Of a DNA stretch of 42,364 bases, positions 7,026-17,030 are shown in pieces (the stretch's first letter is position 1; each line of letters starts with the position of its first letter). The translations under genes and the position numbers were made by a program. The DNA comes from Candidatus Eiseniibacteriota bacterium (GTDB lineage: Bacteria; Joyebacterota; Joyebacteria; Joyebacterales; Joyebacteraceae). The notes below the pieces were generated by a model that saw only the letters and a list, made by a program, of their open reading frames with translations, was not told where the DNA came from and made no database searches. The stretch lies in contig DAOWCM010000003.1 in NCBI GenBank assembly GCA_030639555.1, positions 1-42,364 of the forward strand, given 5' to 3'.

Positions 7026-9662
7026 TTATTCATCTGGCGCCGCCAGCTCGAAGACCTTCCGGACCTCCGGGTCGTGCATGGCGTCGTAGATCAGAGCCCT
7101 GAAGGCTGTCTTCCCGTGCTGGTTGAAGGTCTTCTGCGCCTGGAGGAGCTTCTTGTGGGCCCGCGAGGACTCCAGCTTGATCGCCGCGCGGATCACGTCC
7201 CTCATCAGCAGCTTGTCGGGATCCCTCATGAGCTTCCGGGCGACCTTGGCCGCGCCGCGTCCGAGCAGCTCCAGGCCGGCGCCGAGCGCCGCTCCCTTGA
7301 TGCCGCCGCCGAGCGCAAGACCGGCGAGCGCGCCCGTCCGGCCGGCCCCCGCGAGGAAGGCTGACGTCCGCTTCATCCTGAGTGCCGTCAGGGTGGCCTT
7401 GAGCACGCTGCGGGGGAGCTGCAGGACCCCGGCGAGCCGGCTCACCCGCCTGGCCCACTTCTTCGACATCCCCGAGACAGCAGGGGTGAAGATCAGATCC
7501 ATGGCCATGCGGCTCTGGGGCTGGGTGAGCTGGATCTCCTTCCCGCCGACCCTGAGCGTCTTGAGCTGCTCGAGGTTGAGGTAACGCCAGAAGTCGACCG
7601 CGTCGGCGCGTGGGATCATGCCCCCCGTGCCTCCTGATTTGAACGTCGGCTTCCCGAATCCCTCGGCCGCGCGCGAGGCTGTCTGCTCGGCACGTCGCCC
7701 GAGGTCGACGAGTGGCCCGAGCTTCGCCGCCATGGGCCCCAAGGTATCCGGCCGGTCGCCGTACACCCGGCGGGTGTACTCGATGTCCATGATGTCCGCT
7801 TCCTGCTGGAGCTTGTCGAAGCGCAGGTTCGTCTTCGTGCGGCGCATGTTCTCCAGGCTGGCCTCCATGAAGGCTTCCTCGAGATACTCCCGCGTCACCG
7901 GGGGCAGGCCCTCGGCCAGATTGGCCTCGTTGGCCGCGTCGAGCATCTCCTTCGTCACTTGCGTCTTCTTCGCCGCCCGCTGTGGGCGCTCGAGGGGACC
8001 GCGCGTGGGGCCCACGCCCTCGCCACGGTAGCGCTCGCCGCGAATGAACGGGGCCAGCTCGGCGGCACGCCTCATCTCCTCGATATCGAAGGGGGGAGCC
8101 TTGGTGAACGTGCTTGCGTGGCCGCCCTCGAACCCCGCCTCGATCAGCTCGTGCCGACCCGCCTTGGTGATCGCGGTTCGCGCCACCTCGTACTTCCACA
8201 GATTCTCCATGAGTTCTTCGAGGACGACGTCGTCGTCGAAGGCTCCCTTGATCCCGACCTTCCTCGCTGCCTCGCGGTAGACGAAGTCGTCGTCGGCCAT
8301 CCGGCGGCGCAGCAGACGCTTGATTTCCTTTTCCGAGAGGTCGGAGATGTCGAGCTTCCAGACCCTCGCCAGTCTCTGCATCATCACCGTTTGCTGGGCC
8401 TTGGAGATGTCGTTGGCGAGCACGGAGATCAGGTCGTCGAACATCGCCGGGCCCCCTGGGAGATCGGCGAACCCCCCTGGGCCGACCTGCTGCGTGTGTC
8501 CGGTTACCGCCTGGAAGAGCCGCCGAATGCGGGGGGAGGACTGATACGCCTCGTCGATCAGACGAAAAGCCATCTCCATCGGGTTCTTGCCCTCCGCCTG
8601 GGCCATGTGGAGGACTCCGCGGCGGACCTCTGGATACCACTCGTGGACGAGCTTGGCCCGCAGCTCCCGGTTCCCGTAGCCGTAGGTCTGGCGCATCCTG
8701 GCCGGTGTCCCGCCACGGCCCCCGGCCGCGAAGGGGATGGGGTCACTCCCGGGCCAGATACGCACGCGTGGGCGGATGTGCGGCCCCAGACCCCCCGTCG
8801 CCCTGTAGGTCTCCTGTCCCAGCGCTCCGCTCATGCCGGCGATATCCCAGGTTCCACGGAGCGCCGGATCCATACCCTCCTCGATGAGCACGCCCTTCAG
8901 CCCAAACTGGGCGACCTCCGGATCTATGACGCCAGCGATGTCCCAGAGGCCGCGCATCTCCGCCTGGGTGTTCGCGGGGATCGCGTGGAGGACCTCCATC
9001 CGCTCCACCGTCAGCCGCCCGCCTCGGAACTTCCGCCAGTTGCGCCCGACCATCTTGAGGGCGCCCATGCCCGCGAGCCCCAGGGTCTCGCTGGCCGCGC
9101 CGAAGGCCGCCTCGTAGGCCGCGTCGGCGATCGTCTCCCTCATACCGGGATCCAGGCCACTGGCCTTCCCTATGCCCGTCCTGGCCAGCTGTGAGGCTCC
9201 TCCGCCCAACCCGGCACCCAGGATGGCGCCGCCGACCGCGCCCGGGGGACCACCGAGTCCGAAACCGATCGCTCCTCCCTTGACCGCGCCGTAGGTTTCC
9301 GCCGCGATCGAGCCGACGTCGCCGGCGATGTCTGAGGTGATGTCCGCGAGCTCCCAGGTCGAGGGCGAGAAGAACTTGTGCTCGGGGTCGAGGACCATCC
9401 ACTCCTTGCCAGGCTCACGCACCGAGTAGTTCATGCCGCCCTGGTGGACGACCTCGAGGCCCTGCTCTTCGAGCTTCCGCGCACCCGCCTGGCCGCCGCC
9501 GCCCATGCCCATGATCTGGAAGCGCGTGGCGTCCGAGATCGCCGGGTGCTGCTCCTGGATCGGGAAGGCCGGATCGATCCCAAGCTCCGGGTCATCGCCT
9601 GGAACGAAGCCGTAGGTCTCGCCGCCCGGAGGGTCAGGCTTGAAACCATAGTCCTGCGCCAT
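7026..9662 (-). CDS. Large internal virion / DNA ejection protein (878 aa)
   Basis: Starts MAQDYGFKPDPPGGETYGF. A Gly/Ala-rich hydrophobic segment near residues 125-160 could insert into membranes. The remainder is long charged helices (MRQTYGYGNRELRAKLVHEW; RRAAELAPFIRGE). A second hydrophobic stretch lies near residues 780-820. It is the last gene of the leftward block after three other probable ejection proteins. Size, position and amphipathic Gly-rich segments fit podovirus ejection proteins that form a trans-envelope channel. This is by context, not by a named family. Confidence 0.55.
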   Translation of the reverse strand: MAQDYGFKPDPPGGETYGFVPGDDPELGIDPAFPIQEQHPAISDATRFQIMGMGGGGQAGARKLEEQGLEVVHQGGMNYSVREPGKEWMVLDPEHKFFSPSTWELADITSDIAGDVGSIAAETYGAVKGGAIGFGLGGPPGAVGGAILGAGLGGGASQLARTGIGKASGLDPGMRETIADAAYEAAFGAASETLGLAGMGALKMVGRNWRKFRGGRLTVERMEVLHAIPANTQAEMRGLWDIAGVIDPEVAQFGLKGVLIEEGMDPALRGTWDIAGMSGALGQETYRATGGLGPHIRPRVRIWPGSDPIPFAAGGRGGTPARMRQTYGYGNRELRAKLVHEWYPEVRRGVLHMAQAEGKNPMEMAFRLIDEAYQSSPRIRRLFQAVTGHTQQVGPGGFADLPGGPAMFDDLISVLANDISKAQQTVMMQRLARVWKLDISDLSEKEIKRLLRRRMADDDFVYREAARKVGIKGAFDDDVVLEELMENLWKYEVARTAITKAGRHELIEAGFEGGHASTFTKAPPFDIEEMRRAAELAPFIRGERYRGEGVGPTRGPLERPQRAAKKTQVTKEMLDAANEANLAEGLPPVTREYLEEAFMEASLENMRRTKTNLRFDKLQQEADIMDIEYTRRVYGDRPDTLGPMAAKLGPLVDLGRRAEQTASRAAEGFGKPTFKSGGTGGMIPRADAVDFWRYLNLEQLKTLRVGGKEIQLTQPQSRMAMDLIFTPAVSGMSKKWARRVSRLAGVLQLPRSVLKATLTALRMKRTSAFLAGAGRTGALAGLALGGGIKGAALGAGLELLGRGAAKVARKLMRDPDKLLMRDVIRAAIKLESSRAHKKLLQAQKTFNQHGKTAFRALIYDAMHDPEVRKVFELAAPDE

Positions 9663-11128
9663 CAGGGACCTCCGATCTTCCTGTATCGGGGTGTCTTCCC
9701 GGCCTGCGCCGCGTCTTGGAGCATGGTGTTGAACTGCGTCATCGTCATGCTGCCGGGCTTGCCGGTGGTCGTGTCGATCACCCGCACGCTCTCCTCCGGC
9801 TCGATCACGTTGTAAGCGTCCTTCTTGATCCGTTCAGCCGGGATGCCGCTGAGGCCCTCGAACCCCTCGGCCCACTCGTCCGCGAGCTTGGACAGCTCGA
9901 TGTCCTTGATCCGCTTCATCTCTGTCGCCACGCGGGTGTACTCGTCCTTCAGCCGGTCGCTCATCTTGCCGGGGACCTTCTTCACCGCGTAGTCCCACCA
10001 GCTCTGAACGAGTCCCTGGCTCTCCAGGACACCCTTGATGTCCTGCTCGCTGTACCGCTCCTCGCCCGAGGCCGCCAGCAGCATACGCGCCGCCATCTGG
10101 TGAGAGATCGTTCCCTCCACCTGGATCATACTGAGCAGACCGTTAGCCGCGTCGGAGGCTTCCTGCAGCTTCCTGATCCTCACGTTGCTCTTCCACTCGC
10201 GCCGCTCGCCGATGAGCGACTTGCGCTGGTCGTCGGTCAGGCCGCCGTAGGTCCCCTGCACATTCTTCGCCTCGATCTGCTCGAGCGCCTGCGTTCCCTT
10301 GAGCCCCTGCAGAGCCATCGCGTCCTCCGCGCCGATCCCCCCGAGTTCTTTCTTCGCCAGGAAGTCGGTGTAGCTCTTGGCAGCCTGCCCTTTCGGCTTG
10401 CCTGGGCCCACGCCCTTTGCCGTGCGGTGGAGGATGTCACCAGCTGTCACCACCTCCATGCCGCCAAGGCCCTCGCCCAGCGCCTGCATCGCGTAGAGCT
10501 TCTCAAGCTCCCCCGACGCCCGCCCGCGCGAGAGGTCCCCCGCCTTCTCTGGAGCAGCGGGCAGCTCGCCTGCCTCTTCCTCCAGACCAGGAAACCGCAG
10601 ACGACCACCAGAGTACCCGCCCTGCTCGTCCGCCGGCGGCGCTCCCAAGCGTGAGTCGGGCGTCGGTGGCGGGAGTGGCGCGTCTGGCCAGCCGCCAGAC
10701 GGGGGCTGAGGGGCACGAAACGGGAGCGAGCCGGGGTAGGAGTCCTGGCCCATGTCCTGGTTCGCGAAGCCCTGATAGTTCATCAGATCGCGGAGGGATT
10801 CGATGAAACCAGGCTCTGGCGGAGCCGCCGGTCCCGTCGGCGTGCCCTGCGGGCTCGGAGGCGGAGGCTGACCGCCCGTCTGAATCATTCGTCCGCCAAG
10901 GAGATCGACGTTGGGAGGCGTAGGAGGCGTCGGAGCCTGCGGCCCCATCGGCTCAGGCACAGGCAGACCACCTCCCGGTTCCCCCTGGGGGAAGCGCATT
11001 GGAAGTGATCCCGGGTAGCTGTCCTGCCCCATGTCTGGTGCCGGCGTCTTGAGCCGTTCCATCTCGGCCTGCTGACTCTTGATCAGGTCCAGGAGGATAT
11101 CCAACTCTTGCTTGTCAACGAGTCCCAT
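9662..11128 (-). CDS. Probable internal virion protein with short repeats (488 aa)
   Basis: Starts MGLVDKQELDILLDLIKSQQ. The first 180 residues are rich in Pro, Gly and Gln and contain the element DMGQDSYPGSLP twice (near residues 32 and 125). The C-terminal 270 residues are charged helices (QKSLIGERREWKSNVRIRKL). It abuts the 878-residue protein without a gap. Function is unknown; the ejection-protein role is inferred from the cluster. Confidence 0.5.
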   Translation of the reverse strand: MGLVDKQELDILLDLIKSQQAEMERLKTPAPDMGQDSYPGSLPMRFPQGEPGGGLPVPEPMGPQAPTPPTPPNVDLLGGRMIQTGGQPPPPSPQGTPTGPAAPPEPGFIESLRDLMNYQGFANQDMGQDSYPGSLPFRAPQPPSGGWPDAPLPPPTPDSRLGAPPADEQGGYSGGRLRFPGLEEEAGELPAAPEKAGDLSRGRASGELEKLYAMQALGEGLGGMEVVTAGDILHRTAKGVGPGKPKGQAAKSYTDFLAKKELGGIGAEDAMALQGLKGTQALEQIEAKNVQGTYGGLTDDQRKSLIGERREWKSNVRIRKLQEASDAANGLLSMIQVEGTISHQMAARMLLAASGEERYSEQDIKGVLESQGLVQSWWDYAVKKVPGKMSDRLKDEYTRVATEMKRIKDIELSKLADEWAEGFEGLSGIPAERIKKDAYNVIEPEESVRVIDTTTGKPGSMTMTQFNTMLQDAAQAGKTPRYRKIGGP

Positions 11129-12099
11129 TAGAATTGGCTCCCGATTGCTCCGCCGTAGAGGCTACCGATGCCCCCGCCGATGTTCTCGTACGTCTTCTGC
11201 TTCGCCGCCTGCTTCGCGTACGCTCCCTCGGAGAGGCGCTGGAACGCACCCGCCATGCCCGCCGCCTGCTGCAGCTCGTCCTGATACGACTGGCCGCGCA
11301 GCTGGTTCTGGTACGCCTGGTTGTACTGCGCGTTCTGGTACGCGAGCATCTGGTTCTGCCCGGCGAGCTGCTGCGGCTGCTGCACGTTGTACTGCTGCAC
11401 GCGCTGCCGCTCGGCCGCGTTACCCATGTTCGCCTGCTGCTGCTGCATCGCCGCGAACTGCTTGAACCGATTCATGGCCTCGGCGTTGATGTTCTGGGTG
11501 TTGACGTCCTGTCCACGCACGGCGCCCGCCGCCGACCCGTACATGCTGAGAGCCTGCAGCCGACGCTGCAGTGCCTCGCGCTGGAGGTCCACGTTCATTC
11601 CACGACCCAGCTCGGAGGCGAGGCGACCACCTACCGCCCGCGCGGAGATCTCGCCGCCGCCGCCGAGCCGGCCACGCCTGCGGAGACCCTGGATCTGCGT
11701 CTCTTCACCACTTCTAAGGGCACCACGCATTGCCCGCGCACCCTCCTCGGCCGCGAGCCGATCCGCTTCCGGCAGGCCCTCTTCTGAAATCTCTTTCAGC
11801 CCCGCGAGAGACTGTAGCTGCTGGGCACGAACCGCCGGGGAGTCAGCGACCTGTGACGCCTCGCCGGGCAGAGCTGCCTCCCACTGCTCCTCGCTCATGA
11901 GACCCGTCAACGGAATGTTCGCGGCGGTCAGATCCTTGATCACGTAGTCCGGGAGGTTGAGATCCTTGTAGAGCTCCAGGATGTCCTTGTCGTACCGCTT
12001 GCCGCCGCGCCCCTTGTCGAGGAGCCCGAGCAGCGCGCCGATACCCTGGCCGCCACCTTGCCCGACGTTGCTGCCGCCGATCAGTCCCGCAAGTCCCAT
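11128..12099 (-). CDS. Probable DNA ejection protein, Gln-rich (323 aa)
   Basis: Starts MGLAGLIGGSNVGQGGGQG. Helical, with a long Gln/Asn-rich segment near residues 215-285 (MQQQQANMGNAAERQRVQQY) and a Gly-rich C terminus (IGGGIGSLYGGAIGSQF). Podovirus ejection proteins often combine a Gly-rich hydrophobic end with Gln-rich helices. No catalytic motif is seen. It overlaps its downstream neighbour by a single base. Confidence 0.5.
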   Translation of the reverse strand: MGLAGLIGGSNVGQGGGQGIGALLGLLDKGRGGKRYDKDILELYKDLNLPDYVIKDLTAANIPLTGLMSEEQWEAALPGEASQVADSPAVRAQQLQSLAGLKEISEEGLPEADRLAAEEGARAMRGALRSGEETQIQGLRRRGRLGGGGEISARAVGGRLASELGRGMNVDLQREALQRRLQALSMYGSAAGAVRGQDVNTQNINAEAMNRFKQFAAMQQQQANMGNAAERQRVQQYNVQQPQQLAGQNQMLAYQNAQYNQAYQNQLRGQSYQDELQQAAGMAGAFQRLSEGAYAKQAAKQKTYENIGGGIGSLYGGAIGSQF

Positions 12100-12108
12100 G
12101 TTCAGCTC

Positions 12109-13839
12109 CTATCGCTTCGCCAGCAGCTTGCCGATCTTGCCGTAGGCTTTGTACTTCTTCCAGGCCTTCTTGTTACGGTAGGCCTTTCGCGCTTTCTTCA
12201 CCATCCCGAACCACTCCTTGCCCTCCTTCGAGAGCGTGTCGCCCTGTTTCTCGAGCCCCGCGATCTCGTCCTCGATGTAGCCTTCGAGGTTGGCCGTGAT
12301 CATGGCGAACTTCCAGGGGTTCTCTTTGTCCTCCGACATGCGGTCGAGATTGCCGATCAGCGTCTGGATCCGATTGTACTGATCACGCTGTTGGTCGCTC
12401 GAGACGTTCTCCCTCGAGGGCCGGAAGCCTGGCTCGAAGCCCAGGTAGCTGGCGATCTCCGGCCCCTGGAACTCCTCTCCGAAGTAGAGCGGGTTCGTGA
12501 GCTGCTGTCCGGTGGGCGCTCCGAAGTAGTCGCCCGAGGTCTTCCCGCCAGGGAAGGAGACTCCACGCTGAGAGCCGAACGCCTCCTCGAGGGCACCCTG
12601 GCGCTCCTTGAACAGTTGCGCCAGCTCTGTCTTCCCGAGCACGGTGCGGAAGTCCACCAGGTTCCCCTGCGCGTCGGGGATCATGTAGGTCTGCCGACCG
12701 TGGGAGCCGATACCGAGCTGGCCCTGCGGGACGTCCTTGAGGTCCGCGTACTTCGCGTCGCCCATGATCGCGGCCGTGTTCGCCTCGGCCCCCTGGCTGG
12801 CCTGGAATGCCTCCGTCGAGAAGCCCCCGGCCAGGTCCTCGCCGCCGGTGAAGCCGCTCTCCTGGGCCTTGCGGAGGGCCTCTATCATGGCCGCCGGGTC
12901 CTCGGTGTCGAGGGCACCGCTGAAGGCCTGGGACGCACCCTGCTGCTGCGCCAGGATATCCTGGATCTGCTGTTCGATGTTGCCGGTGATCCCCTCGCCG
13001 CGAGTGGTCAGGTAGTCGGTGGACTTCGCGGCTATGTCTGCCTCCTGGGCCGCGCGCTGCGCGGCGAAGTCCGCGGCGGCCTGCGTCTCGGTGCCCAGCT
13101 CGCCGGCGAACTGTCCGACGGGAGCCAGGTCCGTGGCGAGGGCTGCCCGGTACGCCGGGTCGAACATGGCCTCGGCCTCGAAGCGTGCCTCCCCTGGGGT
13201 CAAGGTCTGCACCGTCTGTCCGATCGACGAGGTCAGGCCGGCGCCCGTGCCGAGCGCCTTCTCTCGCGTCTCGAGCTGGCCCTGGAGGAACCCGAGGCCA
13301 GCGACCCCCGTCGGGTCGAGCCCTGCAGGGCCCTGGTACTGAGCGTTCACGAGGTCGAAGGCCGGCTCGAGGGGCGCACCCTCGACGGCTCCGGAGAGCG
13401 TGCCCTCTGCTCCGATCCCCTCGTAGGTGCGTGCCGGTCCAGCCGCCGAGCGGAACTGATCCGCGAAGCTCATGACGTCAGCCGAGCCGGCCTGCGCCGC
13501 GCCGGCCACGGGGTCGACGAGCTGCCCGTAGAGCCCGCCGCCGCCGGTCTTCCCGGGGTCGCCGTATCCCAGTGTCGGCGGGGTGTAGGTCTCCGCAGCT
13601 GGCGGGGCTGCCGGGACTGTCGGCGCCGCCGGTGGCGCGGCTGGCGGGGGTGGTGCCGCCGGCGTCGTCGGAGCTGCGGCCTCGCCGACACCCGTCGCCG
13701 GAGCAGTAGCGCCGCCGCCGCCTGGCGCACCGAAGTCCTCGGCGATGGTGGTCGCCGGGGGGCCGCCGAGGCCGGTGAGGAAGTAGTTCTTCGACTGCTC
13801 GAAGTCCGGGAAGTTGATTCGGTTGCTCAGGAAAGCCAT
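12109..13839 (-). CDS. Probable internal virion protein, Ala/Pro-rich N terminus (576 aa)
   Basis: Starts MAFLSNRINFPDFEQSKNYF. Residues 45-90 are an Ala/Pro/Thr linker. The middle is Gln/Ala-rich helix (AADFAAQRAAQEADIAAKST), and the C terminus is very basic (KKARKAYRNKKAWKKYKAYG). The basic end could contact packaged DNA. It is grouped with neighbouring ejection-type genes by context. The family is not recognised. Confidence 0.5.
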   Translation of the reverse strand: MAFLSNRINFPDFEQSKNYFLTGLGGPPATTIAEDFGAPGGGGATAPATGVGEAAAPTTPAAPPPPAAPPAAPTVPAAPPAAETYTPPTLGYGDPGKTGGGGLYGQLVDPVAGAAQAGSADVMSFADQFRSAAGPARTYEGIGAEGTLSGAVEGAPLEPAFDLVNAQYQGPAGLDPTGVAGLGFLQGQLETREKALGTGAGLTSSIGQTVQTLTPGEARFEAEAMFDPAYRAALATDLAPVGQFAGELGTETQAAADFAAQRAAQEADIAAKSTDYLTTRGEGITGNIEQQIQDILAQQQGASQAFSGALDTEDPAAMIEALRKAQESGFTGGEDLAGGFSTEAFQASQGAEANTAAIMGDAKYADLKDVPQGQLGIGSHGRQTYMIPDAQGNLVDFRTVLGKTELAQLFKERQGALEEAFGSQRGVSFPGGKTSGDYFGAPTGQQLTNPLYFGEEFQGPEIASYLGFEPGFRPSRENVSSDQQRDQYNRIQTLIGNLDRMSEDKENPWKFAMITANLEGYIEDEIAGLEKQGDTLSKEGKEWFGMVKKARKAYRNKKAWKKYKAYGKIGKLLAKR

Positions 13840-14267
13840 CAGTCTCCCTCAATCACGATTTCGACGTCGATAGCTACGGTGGGAGCCACGAGCCACCACA
13901 CCACCACCTGGATCTCACCCTTACCCGTCGTCGCCCAGTCCAGAGCACGCGGCATCAGGAAGGGGCCCTTGGGGAACGTCTGCCGGATCCGCACCTCCTT
14001 CACCGCGCCGCTGACCGTCGGCTTGATACGCTTGGGAACGAGCTGCTCGAAGGCGACGGTCCGCACGTCCGAGTTGCTGTTGTCCCCCACGGTCAGCCGG
14101 TGGCTGAGAGCCTGAGTGATGAACTCGACCTGGCGAGACATGCGCTCGATGAGCGGACGTAGGTTCGCGTTCGCCTGGACGCCCGTGGCCTCTGCCACCT
14201 CGTTGAGGAACGTCTGCAGCTGCTCCACGTTCTGCGGGTCATCTCTCTCGTAGTCGGGAACCTTCAA
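13839..14267 (-). CDS. Hypothetical virion-associated protein (142 aa)
   Basis: The TTG at 14267 is chosen because it overlaps the upstream stop (TTGA) and has GAGG 8 bases before it; an earlier start would run through the tail hub gene. It begins KVPDYERDDPQNVEQLQTFL. An N-terminal helical region is followed by a beta-rich end (GEIQVVVWWLVAPTVAIDVE). Similar small proteins follow tail hub genes in podovirus modules. Function unknown. Confidence 0.6.
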   Translation of the reverse strand: MKVPDYERDDPQNVEQLQTFLNEVAEATGVQANANLRPLIERMSRQVEFITQALSHRLTVGDNSNSDVRTVAFEQLVPKRIKPTVSGAVKEVRIRQTFPKGPFLMPRALDWATTGKGEIQVVVWWLVAPTVAIDVEIVIEGD

Positions 14268-16861
14268 CGCGGCGTCCTCACTGTACGCTCCGAGACGACG
14301 CGCGCCTGGATAGCCATCTGGTTGATAATGAACGACGCTCTCGCCTCCTGGTGACGGTAGCGCACGGTGAGTCCGCGGCACCTCTGGAAGTCCCTGGGAA
14401 CCGCAGTGCGCACGATCGTTGACGGCCGCACGCCTTCGTCTCCCCACGGAGGAGTGCCGAAGCTGCCGATCCCCCAACCGAAGCCGTCGGTGAAGATCGA
14501 CGCGGCAGTGAATTCCTCGCCGCCAAGCAGATCGGTCGAGAATCCGATCCGGTGGCGGACACCCCTGTCCTCGTTGAAGTAGATCTGTGCGCGCGAGAAC
14601 TGCTTCTGGATCGAGACGTCGCCCATGGACTCGTCGGACCACGCGACCTCGCTCGGGATGTGGATCTCCACCGTCGCCGCTGCCACGACAAACGCGGTCT
14701 CGAGACGGTCGAGCGTCAGGCGGAACGTCGTCGGCGTGAGTTCCTCGACAGCGAAGACCCGGCCCTGAGCTGGGGACGCCACCTGGAGCACGAAGAAGCC
14801 CTCGGCCATCTCGACGGTCGTGTACGTGTACGTCACGTCGAGGGTGGTGACGGTCGCGTCGGGGTCGTCGATCCCTGCTGCCGTACCGATCGCGTCGATC
14901 GTGATGTCGATCTCCTCGTCGGAGAAGTCGAGCTGGTTCGTCGGGTCGTTGCTCTTGCGCTCCTTGATAACGAAGTCGTCGATAGCGTGCGCCAGGTACA
15001 TGCGGTCGCCTTCCTTCAGCACCCAGCCGTCGGTCACGCTCCGCACCCTCTGCACCCAGGAGTCGGTGATGAAGTTGTTGATCCAGATCACCGTCGGGAA
15101 CGTGTCGGTCGACACCGACGGAGTGGCCAGCCAATACTGACGCTCCTCCTCGTAGCTGATCCCGAAGACCTGATCCTCGAAGCCGGGGATCTCCAGGATC
15201 TTGTTGAGCTCGAACTCGATCGGCCGCGAGACGATCGCCACACCGTTCTCCGTGATCCGCACGACGCCCTGGCTGGTGAAGGCGTACACCGCGTTGTTCA
15301 GGACGACGGCACTTTCCGCAGCACGGATGCGCGTGGAGGGATCCAGGAGCCTGAGCTGGAAGTCCTGCGCGGTGTCGCCAGAGATTCTCCACACGCTCCG
15401 CTCGGTCAGGACGATGAGGGAGTCTCGGATGTTGAGGATTCGGACGACTTCGTTTCGGGCAGAGTCAACGTCAAAGAAATTCGTACGCGGTACGCTGTCG
15501 GGCTGCTCGAACTTGCTGAATGAAATTCGATTCGGGAAATCTGCCTCAGCAATTGTTGAGACAGTCGACCCAGCAGTTGGGAGAACGGGCTCGAAGTTTC
15601 CTCCAGCCCCACCCGAAGGTTGCGTGAGATCGATTGCCGTGTCCGTGTAATCTCGTCGTCGTATACGCACCTTTCCTGGGGCATCTTCAGCACCCGAAAT
15701 GTAGAAGGCGTAGAAGAGGGAGTTGGTCGAGTCACGATTGATCACCCTGACGAGGGACTGCATCGTGTCCCGCACATTCTCCGCGAGCGTGCCGGCGGTG
15801 AAGCGCTGGAACTCCAGCAGCCCAATGTTCTCGGCAACCTCGAAGGTGTACACGAGCGTCGTCGACCCGTCGGTGAAGCTCAGGGTGTCCACACCGTCCG
15901 TGATCCCGGCGATGTCGAGGAACCGCAGCTCGAGGAAGTGTTCGCGGCGCCCATGCACGATCCAGAAGTGGCCCTTGAAGAGAGCCATGTCACGCGCGAG
16001 CGGGATCTCCGAGTCCTCCTGGTCAGGCCCGTCGACCTCCGGGTTCGTGACGAGCTGCGTGCCGAAGTCGAGGAAGGCCTCGTCGGTGCCGTCGGTGAAC
16101 GTGATCACTCCGGCAGCCACCTCGCCGCCGGTGACCTCGCGGCGGAAGACCTTGAAGTAGGTGTCACCCGTGGGGCCAGGGTTGGCGATGTGGAGCGTAC
16201 GCCAGAGATCGATGAGGTCGCCCGCGATAATGTCGTCGGGCAGCGTCACGTCGAGGGTGATGTCGACGGTCGGCCCCGAAGCCTTCGCGACGATCAGTGG
16301 CTCGGAGTCGGCGCCGGCAATCTCCTGGCCGTTCTCATCGATGCGCGCCCAGGAGTTCCGGTACGACAGCTGGCGACCTCCGGGCAGCACCACGCCGGCG
16401 GGGACCTCCGTCGGGTCCATGTCGAGACCCTTGGGCATACCCGCGTCCCTGATCGCCCCGATCGAGGGGAAGAGACGCGAGAGCCGCTTCACTCCGGTGT
16501 CCGTCGTCCAGTAGAGAGCGAAGGGGATCGCCTCGCGGAAGCGGATCTTGACCGCGCCGTCCGGCTTGGTGAAGGAGCCCGCGAAGGCCACGAAGGCGCC
16601 CGCCCCGTCGGAGTCGTACAGGATTGACGTCCCGTCGGTCTTCAACAGGGTGTCGTTGAACTCCCCGAACTTCCCACCGGGCAGAGTCTGGACGAGGCCA
16701 TAGCGGTCGAACCCGCGCGCCTTCGCGACGACTCCATCCCGATCGATCAGGATGTTCTCAGCCCTCGACAGGGCCCCCTCCGGGAGGTGGCTCTGGTTCG
16801 CTGTCAGGTGCAGGCCCCGGGCTATCCGGGACAGCTGCTGTGTCTGTGAGCTCTTCGCCAA
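14264..16861 (-). CDS. Tail hub/tubular protein, P22 gp10 or T7 gp12-like (865 aa)
   Basis: Starts MAKSSQTQQLSRIARGLHLT. The N-terminal pattern (SHLPEGALSRAENILIDRDG) is typical of podovirus tail tubular B and stabilisation proteins. The long body has repeated beta-propeller-like blades (RDSLIVLTERSVWRISGD; NNAVYAFTSQGVVRITENG). The C terminus is beta-rich. It is expected to form the tail tube below the portal adaptor. Length is typical. Its first residues overlap the end of the 90-residue gene upstream by 104 bases. Confidence 0.7.
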   Translation of the reverse strand: MAKSSQTQQLSRIARGLHLTANQSHLPEGALSRAENILIDRDGVVAKARGFDRYGLVQTLPGGKFGEFNDTLLKTDGTSILYDSDGAGAFVAFAGSFTKPDGAVKIRFREAIPFALYWTTDTGVKRLSRLFPSIGAIRDAGMPKGLDMDPTEVPAGVVLPGGRQLSYRNSWARIDENGQEIAGADSEPLIVAKASGPTVDITLDVTLPDDIIAGDLIDLWRTLHIANPGPTGDTYFKVFRREVTGGEVAAGVITFTDGTDEAFLDFGTQLVTNPEVDGPDQEDSEIPLARDMALFKGHFWIVHGRREHFLELRFLDIAGITDGVDTLSFTDGSTTLVYTFEVAENIGLLEFQRFTAGTLAENVRDTMQSLVRVINRDSTNSLFYAFYISGAEDAPGKVRIRRRDYTDTAIDLTQPSGGAGGNFEPVLPTAGSTVSTIAEADFPNRISFSKFEQPDSVPRTNFFDVDSARNEVVRILNIRDSLIVLTERSVWRISGDTAQDFQLRLLDPSTRIRAAESAVVLNNAVYAFTSQGVVRITENGVAIVSRPIEFELNKILEIPGFEDQVFGISYEEERQYWLATPSVSTDTFPTVIWINNFITDSWVQRVRSVTDGWVLKEGDRMYLAHAIDDFVIKERKSNDPTNQLDFSDEEIDITIDAIGTAAGIDDPDATVTTLDVTYTYTTVEMAEGFFVLQVASPAQGRVFAVEELTPTTFRLTLDRLETAFVVAAATVEIHIPSEVAWSDESMGDVSIQKQFSRAQIYFNEDRGVRHRIGFSTDLLGGEEFTAASIFTDGFGWGIGSFGTPPWGDEGVRPSTIVRTAVPRDFQRCRGLTVRYRHQEARASFIINQMAIQARVVSERTVRTPR

Positions 16862-17030
16862 TGTCTTCGTCCGGTTCCGGTACGGTGAGGGTCAGATAGA
16901 CAGGGATTCCGCCGCCGAATGCATCTGCGTCGACAGGCACCTCGAGCACCTGGGCGACGTCGCGTACTCCGCGCAACCACGCCTGGTATTCGCCAGGCGA
17001 ACGATATGGGACTGCCAGCTGTAAGTTCAC
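16758..17030 (-). CDS. Hypothetical protein (90 aa)
   Basis: GTG start overlapping the upstream stop (GTGA). The N-terminal 55 residues look like a small folded domain (YRSPGEYQAWLRGVRDVAQV; IPVYLTLTVPEPDED). The C terminus is Pro/Gly/Glu-rich and overlaps the tail hub gene in another frame, so only the first part may be structured. Function unknown. Confidence 0.5.
   Translation of the reverse strand: MNLQLAVPYRSPGEYQAWLRGVRDVAQVLEVPVDADAFGGGIPVYLTLTVPEPDEDIGEELTDTAAVPDSPGPAPDSEPEPPPGGGPVEG

Noticed and set aside
7959..9194. Plus-strand open frame of 411 codons
   Set aside because: Antisense shadow of the 878-residue protein, with no start signal and no recognisable domain.
12058..14115. 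Long open frame on the plus strand (685 codons)
   Set aside because: It is antisense to the ejection-type genes, has Arg/Leu/Val-biased low-quality sequence, no ribosome binding site and no family motif. It is a GC-driven shadow.
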